Part shown: positions 35,555 through 49,000 of the stretch, in pieces
Layout of the letters: the number at the start of each line of letters is the position of its first letter
How positions within the stretch are numbered: position 1 is the first letter of the stretch
Assembly (NCBI GenBank): GCA_013420905.1
Contig: JAAXNY010000004.1
Location: 1,116,001 to 1,180,000, forward strand
Source of the DNA: Collybia mongolica
Lineage: Eukaryota; Basidiomycota; Agaricomycetes; Agaricales; Clitocybaceae
Direction: 5' to 3'
DNA length: 64,000 nucleotides
Translations under genes and position numbers: made by a program
Notes under the pieces: generated by a model
The model's database searches: none
Seen by the model: the letters and a program-made list of their open reading frames with translations, nothing else
What the model was told of the DNA's origin: nothing

Positions 35555-38500
35555 TTACTCGAAACCCGTTGGGGCAGTTGACCACATAGTGAGAGTGTCC
35601 TCATCCATCACGGGTGCAACGCTTCCGGATGATTCACTATGAGCAATCGATGGGGTTACTGGAGCAGCAACACTCCTATATCCAGGCCCGAGTGTGTGGG
35701 TGAAGTCCCAGTCACTGGGGATCTCTCCCTGGAAGGAAGATTGTATAGGCAGTGGGGGATCAGAGCCTACGAAATTCCTGGGTGTATCATCGTCGAAAGA
35801 TGGCCCCGATGAGTAATTGCCAAATATCTCCGGTGGTTGGGGAGGATATGAACTTGGGAGGCTGGTACGGGCGTCGCGGAAGGATGCTGCCCGCTCAGGT
35901 TCCCAATGCGAGTCTAAGAAATTGAACTTCCCATAAATAGGGAGGCTGCCTAGTTCATTACTATACATCGGTAAGACGAAGTTCAAAGGGCTTGATGCAT
36001 CTTTCGACAAATGGTGGACGTTGGAGGCGTGTTTTAGGCCAGGGGGTGGTCTTGGGGTATGGTGAGGTTTGGTATCGTCATTTTCTCTTTGACGTTTATT
36101 GGACGGGGCTGTAGGCTGGTACAACAACAGGTCTCCCGCTGAGGCCAATTCATTCAGAATATCCCTAGTACCAAAGGTAAGCCGAGACCTTAAGGAGGAG
36201 AATACTATGTTACCAGAATCTTCCAGCAGAACACCACCTGGGAAACGTTGTGTAAGATGATGCAAAGCGCCTGGTATATACATAAGATCACCTTCGCTCG
36301 CAGACCTTGAGTAAATCTGAACATTTTTTGACGTCTTCTATTTCCTGTCGTGGATGAGGAGCGATTCCTGACCGTTTCCCACTCCAAATATTGAGGAGCA
36401 GTACTATGGCAGCTGTAAAGATAGTGATCTATACGTGATCGTCAGTTCGCGCGGCCCAGCCGTTGTTTGAGGCTTACATGTGTACTGAAGAACGGTAGCT
36501 CATCCTTGCTCTGAACTTCGAGGACGTGACAACAGGAACGAGCAGCATTTGTGCATATTGCGAGGGATGGAAAAGTTGTGGGCGACGGGTTTCGGAAAGA
36601 CGGGATGAATGGCCTGTGAATAAAACTTTGTAGATGATAATATGTGGCATAAAGCGTCGCGGATTGCTTCTTGAAAAGTTTATTTCCATCCTTTGGATTC
36701 CACCGAACTAGTACCAAGAGTAATTCAGGAGTCCTTTTTCCTCTGAAAGAGGTCACTCACGATGATCGGGAACGGAGTCCATCCACATATTCATTGCGGA
36801 GTCCAGATCCACTATTATTTGTTGGTCCGAGTATCGCTGCAGCCCTTGTCCGAATTCCAAATTTGGCGTCTTGATTGAATACTGTATGTGTTTGTTAGCC
36901 CCGCTTCTGGCCTGTTTAGTAACAAACGTACAATAAAACGCATCGCGTACGCGAGAATATCCATAAGTTGCAGGTAGCAGGTAAAGAAAGCCATTGTGGA
37001 GGGTTTTCCCGGAGGTTGCTGGAAGTTCAAGGATGGATCAGGATGATCCCAATATTCATCATCACACTCAATGGGGTACTCTATATCAAAACTATCAGCG
37101 AAAAAAAAAAGGTTAGATGCCATAGCACACAAATGCGGCAGACAGCATACTCTTCGTCCTGCAGAACACACGGTCTCCCAGAAAACGAGCCAACCAGTCG
37201 ATGTTGACTCATCAGAACCCTATCAATCATTATCACCCCAAGTGGTAATAAGATGTATGTGGGTACTAACCAGAAAACCCGTTTCCATTCCTCGTTCTCA
37301 GCTGTGGGTGTTTGAACGGGTCTACGTCGGTGCGCTCCAATCTCTTGCACCATACAGATAGCCAATGAAAGTTGGGTCCAACATCCTTGGGGTAGTTCCG
37401 TCGACTGTGAAAAAAGGGCCGAAAGCTAAATAAAAGGCCTAAGTGTACCCCTAGTACCTCGATGAATAACCTCGTACCGCATGGTTCTGCAACTCATGCA
37501 AGGTTGGTTTTGGTACAAAAGACTTCCGATTCAGAGGCACTTGTTCAAACCATTTCCATCCAGAAGAATGAGGCGAGTTTGCGCTTGCAACAAACACACG
37601 TGGGTCGTCCGAATACCGCGATCCAAGAGCACATACAAGCAATAAAGTGCTCCCAAATGAGTTGTCGGTGAAGTGTAGCCCGCGGGCGACAGACTTTTCA
37701 AATGATGGTCGGTGGAGAAGAGGTAAGAAGGGGTTCACCTGTTCAAAATAGGCGTTGACTAGAGAAGAAATGAGATCGTCCTCAGGAAATATAAACCCTG
37801 GTGGCTCTGGTTCCAATTCTGGATGTGAATTTCTCCACTAGCGTAGGTAGACATGAAGATTCTGTTGAGGTTAATTCTATGACTGGTACTTACGGATGGC
37901 TGCGTCCAAAATTCAGGGCGGCGAGACCATAGTTTAGCTTTATCGAATTTCCTCTCCTCGCCAGTGTATTCGCTCCTAATATCTAGCGCTGTTTGCACCA
38001 GTTGGTATCCACTGGAAACCAGACTGAATCTTGCAATTCAATGACAGCGAAGTCGCAGTAAGTACCTCGATTTACCAAAGAAACGGTTTTGATGAGGGTC
38101 GACATGAAGCCGGCTCATCCTAGTAACAATATCACCATCAACGGGGTCATCGTCATTGCGGGGTAGTGAAGAGGGCTCGTGACCAGTGGCGGTCTCTGTA
38201 AAGCCTTCACTGATTTTTTGGTTTACGTCCATACCAGGTAATAGCTGAGGTACTTAGACTTAAGTGCGCTTGTTGATTCAATAATCTCCAAATATCACCT
38301 GCTTCAGTAGACTTTCCATTGCTTCCAGGCGAGTTTCGAGACTTTCGACGTAACTTTTGGAGAATATTTAGTTTAACCCATGATAGAGAGTAGCGGAGCG
38401 ATGTAAGACTTGCCCTTTTGCTGAGCCTAGAGTCTTTAACTCTCAGTGTCAGATAGTGCTCTTTTGTAAAGCTCGTTTTGAAATATCATAGTCGCACCTT

Positions 38501-38819
38501 GGCAACCTCTTTGTGCGTGCACTCCACAGAAGACTGGATGCAACTGCTACATCGATTCCCAGGCATCTGCGCGCTATCGCCTTGAGATGGCTTCAGTATT
38601 ATGAGCGTCATTCAGGATTTTAGGCCTTACACCGAACTAAAGTTGTATTGTTAGTCGTTAATAATGCTGGGACTCGGAAGTCAAATTCGACAAGGACAGA
38701 TCACACGTACTTTTCTTCTTTTTACAAAGGTCGCATGCTCCTGGTGTTCTTTGTTTCTTGGAAGGTTTTTGTGATTTCGAAATGCCGAAAACAGCGTCTT
38801 TGGCTTCAGAGGTGGCCAT
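35555..38819 (-). CDS. Zn2Cys6 fungal transcription factor with Fungal_trans domain
   Basis: It starts MATSEAKDAVFGISKSQ at 38819. The zinc cluster is split by two introns: GACDLCKKKK, then IR, then CDSAQMPGNRCSSCIQSSVE with a final C. This gives C-x2-C-x6-C-x9-C-x2-C-x6-C, the Gal4-type binuclear cluster. Downstream is a Fungal_trans middle-homology domain: ISSLVNAYFEQVNPFLPLLH, GSTLLLVCALGSRYSDDP, WKWFEQVPLNRKSF, and later MAICMVQEIGAHRRR and VLMSQHRLVGSFSGRPCVLQ. The C-terminus is Ser/Pro/Asp-rich (HWEPERAASFRDART, SDWDFTHTLGPGYR) and ends -WSTAPTGFE, a likely activation region. Many short introns occur. It should bind CGG-type DNA; target genes unknown. Confidence 0.87.
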
Positions 38820-39510
38820 CTTCCTTCACTTGCAGTTAGTTGAAAGTGGGGAATCGATATCGGGGAGTGAGCCTTTCATGGGATCAAGGGCGGTGATGTG
38901 CGTGACTCGGACCGTCCTCCGTGTCGATCTCGAGTTGCCAAGCCTAACTTTATTTGTTGAATGCAAGTCATATTCGCAGTCTTTAAAGTCTCCCGCTTTG
39001 GGAGCATCTCCAACGTCTCCGATGAGGCTTCGGTAAAGCTCAGCATCTTGACGACTCAGACTCGGTGGTCAATGAGGGTGAACGCTTGGCAGAGCCTGAT
39101 CTTGGAAGCGTTGATGTTTTTGTATCGGCAATATCATCCAATCCCTTTTGCTTCGTTCTTCCCGTATGGTATCGTTTTCCGCCGTCCTCGTCGCCAAATA
39201 CGCTTAGACATCGGTCCTATTACGTGGCCGCCTGTACCGGGATCAATTTCAAATAATGAGCGTTTCGTTGACTGGGTCTTCTTCGTGGTATGTTGTGATA
39301 CATGCTCAATGGAGAAAAGCGTTCCGATGCCCCGTTCTTTCTATACGGAGAGGTGGCTATCGCAGAAGCTAAGCCGAAATACGCCCCAGCCTCAATCTGC
39401 GGTGATGAAAAAGGGCATGGTGAACATGATTGTTTGAGAATGAACTCCAATGCCAATTTGCTCATTCCGTGGGTCGGGCTTGCGTCGGTGGATCCATCAA
39501 TCGACAGAAT
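38820..39510. other. Upstream region of the Zn2Cys6 factor
   Basis: About 690 bp. The plus-strand frames here are antisense to, or beside, the minus-strand genes and show no signature. Confidence 0.4.
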
Positions 39511-41707
39511 CTACACCTCCACTAATATTGATACTAGTATATCTTTTACCGTACTCCTATTATCCCAGCCACTGAGAGAACGGTTTTCACTCCCAAACGA
39601 CGCTCCAAATATAGCACTCCCCAAAATCTCCTCCTCAGGACTGCCACGAACGCGGAGCCGATGCGTAACAACCCTGGGAACGATACGTGCAATATCCGCT
39701 TCAGAAACATCCAAGGATTCCCTTTCATCGCGAACATCGACAGATATGTTGCTCTGGTCCGCAGGGTTCAGGTAGACTGTGTCGTGAGACATACTAATCA
39801 ACGCGCTTCCGCTTCCAATGTCCGCTTCGACTTCGTCATATTCTGGAAAGCTGCTGTTATCGTCGTCATCATTATAGAGGGCGAGTTTGCTATTGGGCTG
39901 CCGGAGAAGCTCGCTGCCTGTTGGGTCGAGACCTATGATCCTTCCTGCGTGCGCGAGTTCCTTGGCATCCTTCATCGCTCTTGCGGTGAGTAATCTACCC
40001 TCTAATTTCGGGTGATGTCTTGCGGCAGAGAACAGATCTGCCAGATAGAGCGATAGAACGGGTGCAAAGTAGACGCGAGAACACGTTGAACGAAGAGAAT
40101 GAAGGAAGTCGCGAGGTATGACTTCTCTTACCACATTGATAGGATGTGTCGCTTGAGAAAGGCGACGATGGTGGTGGGAACCCGGGAGAGGGTGTGTCAG
40201 AAAAGGTGTGGTGTAGTTCTGTGGCAGAGAAGTAGTGAATGAGGCAGGTGTACCAGGGTTAGAGTGCGAGTAGGATTTATTGTGTGAATTTGATGGCGGG
40301 TGAGAGGCGAAAGGGAGCGCACGCAAAGCTTGGCGAACGGATTGACGAACAAGTACAGTCGTGCTCATTGCGAATTTATCCAGCTGTGATTGTCATTTTC
40401 GTGTCGACGATCAATAAAGCGATGATGTATGCTCACAACGAAATCTTACCAAGGTTTTGTGGATATCAGGTCTTTCTCGTGGGTTCCACGGGCAAACATA
40501 GATCGTGATGAAGTCGCCTGGCGCGTGCCAAATTCCACCAGAATCATCGTCATCAATAATGGTGCTATCTAACGCAGTTTTCTTGCCCCTACCACCGCCC
40601 GTGTCGTGTAATCCTGGATTTTTTTGGTTTTTATCTGTCTCCGGTACACGCTTATCAAGCACAATCCGTTTCTCAGTCAAGACTCGGGCTAGAGACCTCT
40701 GGTCTAATATACTCGCATTTTCTAAGCCTGAGAGTACCAGCGCATGAGGAAACTCAAGGTCAGTAGGAGATTGTCGCAAAGGAGTGGGCTCAGTGTGTGC
40801 ATGTACAATGCGGAGAGATTGAGGTGCAGCGGTGCTGGATTGAAAATATTCTGAGGCATTCGTAGAGCTATATCCTTGGTCTGTGAATGGGTCAGAAGGG
40901 CCAGAAGGCGGCGAAGTCGTAGCAGAAGACAAGTTGTTTGGAAAGGACGCTGAACGGGCATATGGTGAAGCCTTCAGGTTCACTGAACGGGAACGGGTGC
41001 GATGGTGAGTGTGTTCACGCGATTTGTTGGTGTGCTTGCTGCTAGAAGTTTGAGAATCATCATGAATTGTGTGCAACAGCAATGATCGTAAGAAATGAAA
41101 AGAGTCCTGTGAGACGTCGCTATCGAGAGGTCGTGTTGATTGATTGAATCTCGGCCGTAGTTTGAGTCGATGTGTTGGAAGTCCAAAAATGGATGACAGC
41201 GTCTAGGTTTTGCATCAGTACAGGTTTTAGTAGCAGTTTAAAAAAGAAAAAGTCAATGCTACAGTGAGCATCTTTAAAAGTTTTGTCATGGGCCGAGTGC
41301 GCGATCAGAACAACAGATGTCTTAAAATAGCGTGGGGCCCATTTGTCTGTAGTTGCCTGAGATTGTGAAGCATACACCTGGGTGGTAATGCCAAGAAGTC
41401 TTTATATTCGTCCGGACCGCAGGCACGTTATAGCCAGCCAATAATCCCACTAGCATTCGGGCTAGAAAAACCATAATCCACTCACCCAAACAGAGAGTCG
41501 AGCAACCAAGCCAATATCCTCCTCAGGTGTATGTAAGATGATATGTTTGTCGCCGGAAATGAGACAGAGAAGGATGGCCTGGAAAATAACGGGGTCCAAC
41601 GGCAATGATCCAGGGGAGCTGTTTCGAACATAAGATAGTAGCGTAGGGAAAAACAAAGGCGTTCCAGCGAGGGGCAGAAGATCAGCTGGAATGGTGATGT
41701 CTGGCAT
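39511..41707 (-). CDS. Conserved fungal protein with magnesium-chelatase/MoxR-like features
   Basis: The N-terminal exon from 41707 encodes MPDITIPADLLPLAGTPLFF and FQAILLCLISGDKHIILHTP then EEDIGLVARLSVW. After a poorly resolved middle part, DSFHFLRSLLLHTIHDD leads into a Ser/His-rich segment, then FPHALVLSGLENASILDQRS and LARVLTEKRIVLDKRVPE. APGDFITIYVCPWNPRERPD and IHKTL precede the exon from 40368, which has FAPVLSLYLADLFSAARHHP, LLTARAMKDAKELAHAGRI and DIARIVPRVVTHRLRVRG. The LSGLE and ERPxIHKTL patterns recall chelatase/AAA folds, but I see no Walker A. I recall this protein as widely conserved in fungi without a known function. Confidence 0.6.
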
Positions 41708-42547
41708 CTGAACGGATTTACATATTGAGTTAATATGGAAGTGTAGAGGACGCTCACTGATGAGTGCTGTGAACCTTCGAGATACGCGGGTGACGCAGAC
41801 TCAAATGACCAGATTCGCTCAACTTTGATTGATGGTGTCTGGCGACGGTGCTGTCAGCTGTCAGTATCGAGTTCTCGGTGTCACGCATCGCACTAGCATA
41901 TTAACTTACTGGAGTTTGCGTCGTGAGCCACTCTTTTATATTTGGAGACTGCGAACTGCCTCAACGCCACCTATGTAGTGTCAAGTGGTCGAGTTAAGTT
42001 GGTGCCTGCGTGATGGTCGCAGTGGGGATTGCGGGGGGATTGATGACGTTTCACGTGGTCGGTTAGATAAGATGCTGATGAACTATGTCACAAATTGTCA
42101 CAGATATCAAAAATGTCAACAAACCCATTCGCAGATTCCCAGTCTGCCATGGTGATATGTTGGCATCCGAGCGTGAACTTTGCCTGTTATGCCCGGAGCG
42201 AAGACGTATCAAGCGCTTGCCACTGTACTGATACCTTCTGACGTCCGCCGCTGGCAATCTTAGCTGAATAGGTTAGTACACGCTGGCCAGTGTAACTGGC
42301 AACTTCCACATCCTGATCTATTGCATGTTTCAAGCCAGTAATAATAAGGGTGTTTTGGGGCTGGAGTAGTTCGCAACCGTCACCAGCCATCGCCCCTAGA
42401 CAGCTACCATTCTATCTGTCGCTCTAAATTTCGTACGTTCTTTAACTCGCCTGCTTTTGGTCGCTGGACCTGACTCATCGGTGCTTTTCAGGAGGGTTAG
42501 GAACTTTGTTTCACCCACATCCTCAGCCCCTCTGAGCGTATGTACTC
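41708..42547. other. Divergent region between the chelatase-like and membrane-protein genes
   Basis: It includes one possible small minus-strand gene (42187-42390, listed separately). Nothing else was recognised. Confidence 0.4.
42187..42390 (-). CDS. Possible small protein, 67 residues
   Basis: An ATG-started open frame encodes MAGDGCELLQPQNTLIITGL then KHAIDQDVEVASYTGQ and -QWQALDTSSLRA. The composition is protein-like and starts cleanly, and it stands outside any other gene, but I recognise no family. It could be a short gene or chance. Confidence 0.35.
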   Translation of the reverse strand: MAGDGCELLQPQNTLIITGLKHAIDQDVEVASYTGQRVLTYSAKIASGGRQKVSVQWQALDTSSLRA

Positions 42548-45500
42548 ATGGAAGGCAGAATAACGCTCTTAGTGGACGATACCTCCCCATCAATATCCTA
42601 TCTCCCTATCGGTGACACCTTCTCTACACCCAATCTTACTGCTGGTTGGAACCCCTTTTTTGGCATATCTGGGTACATCACCGCTCCCGGTGCAACAGGA
42701 GATGGCACAAGCTACCACGTCACATCGCACGAAGGCGCCTCGATATATCTTGAGTGGATAGGTGCGCACTCCTTAATGTTGATTAACTTTTAACTTGAAT
42801 AAATCTGGCGACTCCTAGGAACCGGGATTCAGCTCTTTGGAAAAACCGCCGGCAACGCGCAATATTCAATAATGCTTGACGGGCACTCCGACTCTTCCTA
42901 CGAGTCTCAAGAAGATAAAGGCCTGCTCGCAGGATATTTAGATCTTCCATACCAAAGGCATAGCATTTCTCTGACTACAAAGGCTGGTGGGCCTGGGGCC
43001 TTGGTGTATTTTGATGAAGCCCTCATCATTACAACCTCGCCTGCGTGAGTTTTTAAAGGTGATATGGAGTTCCCTTCGATGATTAACGACCAGGCTTGCC
43101 ATTAGTGAGGCTTCTCTGCAATCTCTGAAGGAAAACGAGATATTTTTCTCTGGAAGCTGGTCTGTTCAAACAAGTGACAATGTTAGGTTTCACAAATCTG
43201 TAACGCAGGGCGATCGAGCACATACGGAATTTCAAGGCAAGTGCTTTTCAATCACAATCGCGACAAGGGTAATAATCTTAGTTTCACGGAACAGGCACTT
43301 CGTTTCTACTGCATGGAATGACATCACCAAATTCCGGTCGATATTCTGTTACCCTCGACAATGTCACGACGATACTCTCCGGTAAATCATCCTTCAAACA
43401 AGATGACTCGTTGCTTTTCTTCGCAACTGGCCTCGACTTAGAGAAAAATCACGTAGTCGAAATTGTGAATTTGGATGGTGGACAATTATCTTTGAAACTG
43501 GAAGGATTTGGTGTATATTCTAAGTTCGTGATGTCCATTATTTTCTTGTGTTAGGCTGAGCTTGAAGAAGTAGTTCATCAACTCCTAGGTCGCTCCCTCC
43601 CAACTTAACCCCTGAGCCTGTTGGAGCTCTGTCTCAAGGCAGCTCGACACACGACCGTGGCACCATTGCAGCTCTCGTCCTTGCTGGTATCCTCGTTTTT
43701 CTCATAATCACTGGGACCCTTTTCTATTTCTTTGTTGCCCGACCGCGGAGACAGCGAATGAAGCGCGCAAAATTGGAGCGTTATGAGAGGCGGAAAAAAC
43801 AGCATGAAGCAGGGGAGGTGCTTAATATTGGACAAGAAGCCGTCCATGATATGGAGATGGCTAGTTTAGAGGCCAGTCCTGGTCACCGATCTACAAGTGG
43901 GAGATCTGGATTTGCACGATGGAAAAGAGAGGTCGAAGGTGGTCTGGGTGGCTTAGGGATTGGCATTGTGTTTAGGCACTCCGATTCAACACAGGGACAC
44001 GGAAGGGGACCCAGTCGCTTCGAGGCCGAAAGTGAGCCAATGAGTACGAAGTCTTCGATGTTTACTTTATCGTCCAAACATTCGTCTAAAAAAAGCAAGG
44101 GAAAGGGGAAAAAGAAGTACGGAGTGCGTGGCCCCAGCGACAGCCAGTCATCACCGAGTTTCACCGTTGAACTTCCCACTCGACCCCCTTCGAGCGCCGA
44201 CAGCCAAAAGGATAAAGATATTGAAGGTCAATATTCGATCAGCTCCGGCCTCACGTCCCTCTCCTATATGTCGACACCTATCCGTCTGGACCCACCTTCA
44301 TATAATGTTTTAGGCCCGGATAGACATAGCAATCCCTCACCAACTCGTTCTGGTCCAAAGTCCGTTTACCATCCAGTACCATCAACAGGTAGCCACAGTC
44401 GGTCTGGTAGTGAGGGGCTGCTGCTGAATCGCGGCGTCCCTAACCCCGGGACCCCCATTGAGGAGGTGGGACGGCCTTATGAGCCGCTCGTGTCGAGCTT
44501 GCCACAGTCGGATACAACAATTCGCCCTACTCATAGTGTTATAGATGATCGAGGCAGCGCTCAATACAGCTCTGACGAGGCGAAAAGCATCTTGGGATTC
44601 TCAGCAACTCAAGCAGCTCTACGAGGCCTCAGTCCCAGGACTGAATCCATTCGGCCAAGGACTCGCGGCGACGAGACGCGACGGGAAGTGCGAGTTCTCC
44701 CTCCACTTCCCTCATTACCTCCACCGCCCTCGCAATCCCAGGCTGTACAGGCCAGCAGTATTCAACGGAAGATCATGGATTCTCCTAGCCAATGGGAAGA
44801 GGAAGAGGACACGGCATTGAAAGGTACTACGAGTAAGGGTCCTCGACCATCTCCCAGCAAATTTCTTAACGTGAGGTCAACGAGCCCTTTCAGGCTTGAT
44901 TTTAGTCCGCCCGCTCCACCACCGCCACCACGGCACAAACGAGCTAGTACTAGAGCATCCGCCTCTTTTGTTAGGTTCGAAGACGATACTGAAGAAGTCA
45001 ACGTCTTAAAGGGGAAAGAGAAAGCAGCCAAAGAGCAGCCACCAGAGGACCCCCAAGGCCCTACAAAAAAGCGTTCTGAGTTTCGTCTTACTCCACCCAG
45101 TAAACCTCGCCCATCTAATGCTACATCCTCGAGGCATGGCCGAACCGGGTCCAGCTCTTTCCTCGACTTCAGCAGCTCGTCTGATACATCGTACCGTACA
45201 CACTCTGTCGCGACTTCGACTTCACAGTCAGAACCCGATCGCACTTGGGCTGTTCCCCCCATCCCCAACCCACCGAAATCGAGATGGAGCAATACATTAA
45301 CGCAATCCACGGACCTCTCCAGGAGTGGTACCCGAGCTACCGATGTTTCCAGATCGACCCGCATAACTGACCTTTCCCGAAGCGACTCATCTGGCGTGTC
45401 CCTCCAGCCACTCTCTCCAGCATCTGCCCCGCGATCTGTGTTTTCCGGAACTTTCCCTTACCCTTTGTCCCTTCCCCCTTCTCCACACCATCCAGAAGGA

Positions 45501-45929
45501 CACAAACACACTCCCAGCTCCCCTACGTGGCAAGCTTCAGAACATGCCCGCAATGATAGTGTTAACCAACCTTCCGTCCATCCATTCGAGAATATAACCT
45601 CACCGACCGACAGTGTTCCTATGTCTGTCACGGAACTCAAATTCCGCCACAGTCATTCAACGAATTATTCCCACAGCGACAGCAACAGCAACAGCTCAGT
45701 CCTCCCACCTCACCCACCACTTCCCGGCCGAGAAACAGATGGCAGTGAGGTTGGCACCCCAGGCCTATCGACCCCACAATACATTGTGCAGCGTGTCCTT
45801 GGTCATGCTCCCAGTGGTAGCGCAAGTAGTCCTGGATTTATGATTACAGGTCCAAGTTCTCGATCCGATTCTCCTACCATGTTATCACGAAACGTTAATT
45901 CAATGGCTAAGAATACGCCTCCTCGATAG
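42548..45929 (+). CDS. Single-pass membrane protein with beta-sandwich ectodomain and long Ser/Pro-rich tail
   Basis: The early exons (42548 onward) carry two related modules. The first has VDDTSPSISYLPIGDTF, GTSYHVTSHEGASIYLEWIG and GIQLFGKTAGNAQYSIMLDG. The second has FFSGSWSVQTSDNVRFHKSV, TSFLLHGMTSPNSGRYSVTL and GLDLEKNHVVEIVNLDGGQL. A transmembrane segment IAALVLAGILVFLIITGTLF then YFFV (near 43664-43735) is followed by a basic anchor RPRRQRMKRAKLERYERRKK. The rest is a cytoplasmic tail of over 700 residues in one uninterrupted exon, rich in Ser, Pro and Thr, with PPLPSLPPPPSQ and SPPAPPPPPRHKR. The layout suggests a surface sensor or adhesion protein. No signal peptide precedes the first module, so an upstream exon is probably missing from this model. 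Confidence 0.75.
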
Positions 45930-46085
45930 CGTTTTGTCTGTTCTCTTTTTTTTGGATAAACAAGGACGTCTTAGGAATTGCACTTGTAACCGTGTTATCT
46001 TGTAAAATGATCATATTACTATACTCAGCCCACTTGATCCAAATTAATGTGTTGTCTTATAATGATGATGAACGTTTCTAGTATA
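45930..46085. terminator. Convergent 3' ends
   Basis: The 156-bp gap between the membrane-protein stop and the VPS53 stop must contain both polyadenylation regions. AT-rich stretches (TTTTTTTTGGATAAA, ATTAATGTG) fit, but exact sites are not visible. Confidence 0.35.
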
Positions 46086-49000
46086 TTATGGTGCAAGTGA
46101 ATCTTTCCGTAGTCCAAAGCTCACAAATCGCCTAAAATCGGAGAAAACTTCTCGCCGCTCGCCAGGGCGGGCCCCAATGGTATCTGCCATACTAGAGCCC
46201 GTTGATGGTCCAGTTGATGGTGGGGAGGTCATCGACGAGAACAAGCCCTCGCCGCTGTTGCCAGCTAGAGGGAGGGAGACTCGGCTGCCACCTGGGCTTA
46301 CCAAACTTCCGCCTAGTTGACTGGGACCAAGAGGATCCATATCGAGGGAAGATAAGAAGGATGTACTCTCTAAATCCGTTTTCGTGCTAGTTATCGCGAC
46401 GAATGAATCAAGGAGACTGTTCTGTTGTGACTTGGGCGTCCCCTTGAGGTCAAGGATCTGGTTAAGTAGAAGGTTGGTTGAATGTATAAATCAAGACATC
46501 AACTGTTACCTTCTGGAAATTGGAGAAGGAAGCATCTCCAATGAGTAGCGTATAGTTTAATATGAAGCCCTCTGGTGGATCCTATCGTCGTACGTTGCCT
46601 GTCAGCGGACCCGCTAACCTCCAAGAGTGGTACTGACCACAGGAGTCACGATAACTTTGAGCAAAGCCTCCAATCGCGTGGTACTTTTTGTCAAGCCCCG
46701 TGTATAACTGACATGCATTTCAGGCATTTTCTCAAAATGCGAAGTAGGAACATACCTGGCGCTCTGTAATGATTCTCCGGGCATCTTGACAAGGTATGCT
46801 TTGACGGTTTGAAGATCAATCAGGAGCTGGAAGAATAATGGCTTGGCTACACGATTAACAGACGCGAACTGAACGGGCGCACTTGCTCAGCACCAATCTC
46901 TTTCAATGGTCGACTTTTCACAATTGCGTGTGTGAAATTTCCCAAGATGAGACTACAAGATGAATAATGAGAAGAGATGAAGGATTTTTTAGATGGTTAG
47001 ATTTTACCTGCATGCTTTATCAAAGAGGTTACGGAGGTATTTTTTTTGTTCCACAAGCGGCTTGATGATTTCAATTACTTGCTCTGCAGCACTAACCAAT
47101 TCATCTGCATATGCAGATTGACCGCTGACTTGGTTCAATGTAATCCAAGAAGTGCGCCCCATGGTTGTAAATGCAGGATCACACACGGATTCTAGTTCCC
47201 GCAGCTGGACAACAATCGCCGCAGATATGACACTTAAAAGGACACAGTAAGATAGTTACAACAAAAGCCATAAGAAAAACAGACCTTACAAACGAGTCGC
47301 GTTCCGTTTGGAGGCTTATCTTTTCCTTGTAATCATCATCAATCTTCTCCCGAACCTTCTCCTCAAGCTGAACAAGATGTGAGTACGACAGTCATACTTT
47401 TTTATAAAAAGATGTGAACATACTTCAAGGGCTGTTGTTTGGCAGTAATCGGCCGTGTTGATCAATATACACGATTGTTTGAGCTCGTTGAGATCAAATT
47501 TTGTGTCTGTCGATCTACGGCTTTGTGAGAGAGGCCTTGAGGGCCACGGATGAATTCTCAAAGCAACATGCAGATATAAGATGACCTAACCGTTTCAAAC
47601 TTGCAATAAGTACATCCTCTGTGCCGTCGATGAAGTAAGGGACATGTTATACTAGATCCCGAAGATTAACCAACCAGCATAGATCCGTAACCATTTCTTG
47701 TGCAGAGTGCACAAATCAAACAGAGGCTGGCCCGTTGAGAGCTTGGCACATTGCTCTAGACTCTTGCCGTAGAAGTAAAATAACTCTGTCGAGGAAGGAA
47801 GGACAACGATTGGAGACTCGTTCCCATCACCATCCGATGCCGAGGCTTCCAGGGGTCGTGGTTGGGTCTTGCCTGACTTGCTTTTGCGATGCGGCGCCAG
47901 CATATCAGCTAATACTCTGAGGACAAACGGTATGAGGAGTGACGTTGATATGATGTGAAAACCTTACTTGTCCTGAGCGTTAACAAAGATGTTCATATGT
48001 GGATCAAATGCCGACGAAATAGATTTAGGTGGTTGAGCATGAGTGCCAACTGTTGTATTTAACATAATCTGGAACTTGAGGCCCGAAAATCAATGTCAGT
48101 CACGATGAATTCTACAAAACTACACTTACAGAAGTCGCCCATTTCTTCGCCATTGTAGACTCAAATTCAGACGTTATTTGCAGGTTGTCAAGAAGTGCTT
48201 TGACAGAAAGTGAAGGCCCTGCTTTGGCTAACAAAGCAGTCATATCGTCTCTAAACGCTTTTATCAATAAGATGCATAAGCTGTCAAAGTGCTAAATGAC
48301 CTTGTAATCTCTGAGAATCTAGCCAGCAGATGCCAACCCACTCTCCATTCAGAAGGGAAAACCCTGCCTTGTTCAAGTTCATGGGTATGTAGCAGTCGTC
48401 GAAACCAAGCAAAACGCCTTGAGATGTTGTCCAGTTGTCCTGCTTCGTCTGTGTTGCGGAATATTCGACGGTACTCCTTCAGTTCAAGGGCGACATATCG
48501 ATCAACTAGGTGAGCTCGGAAGTCGGACCCGAGGACGTCTACAACCAGGCATGCTTCTGCAACTAAAGCAGGCTTCACTTGCTTGTTGGTATCCTGTAGA
48601 TAACTTCAAGACCATAAATTTCAGCGCCAGGGAATGCAAAGAGGCTTACAAGGCATCGAAGTCGGCATCTATTTGATTTCGCAGGTCACCCTGAACTCCT
48701 TGTATTCTTTTCCAAACCTGAGCGACCCGTTGAACTGTTGTATACTGCTTAAAGGTGGCGGAGATTTGCTTTACGGCCTAGTGCTAGTACGTGAGTTTGC
48801 AACACAACGAACGATGTATTTAAACTTACCGCCAGTGTCTGAGCTACTTCGCTGTATTTCTTTTCCTTTACAAGATCCTCGAGCTGTGTCAACGCATTGA
48901 CTAAGATTGGTTGTTGAGGAGATGGAGGTAAGCTTGTACAGGTAAAACGCACCCAACATCTGAAGTCTCTTCAGCGTAGTCATGCTTAGAATGAGATTCT

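Noticed and set aside
39302..39775. 157-codon plus-strand frame
   Set aside because: Overlaps the conserved minus-strand chelatase-like exon and its 3' flank; no signature.
44762..45364. 200-codon minus-strand frame inside the membrane-protein tail
   Set aside because: Antisense of the Ser/Pro-rich tail; no start context, signature or introns, and the plus-strand frame is uninterrupted for 723 codons.
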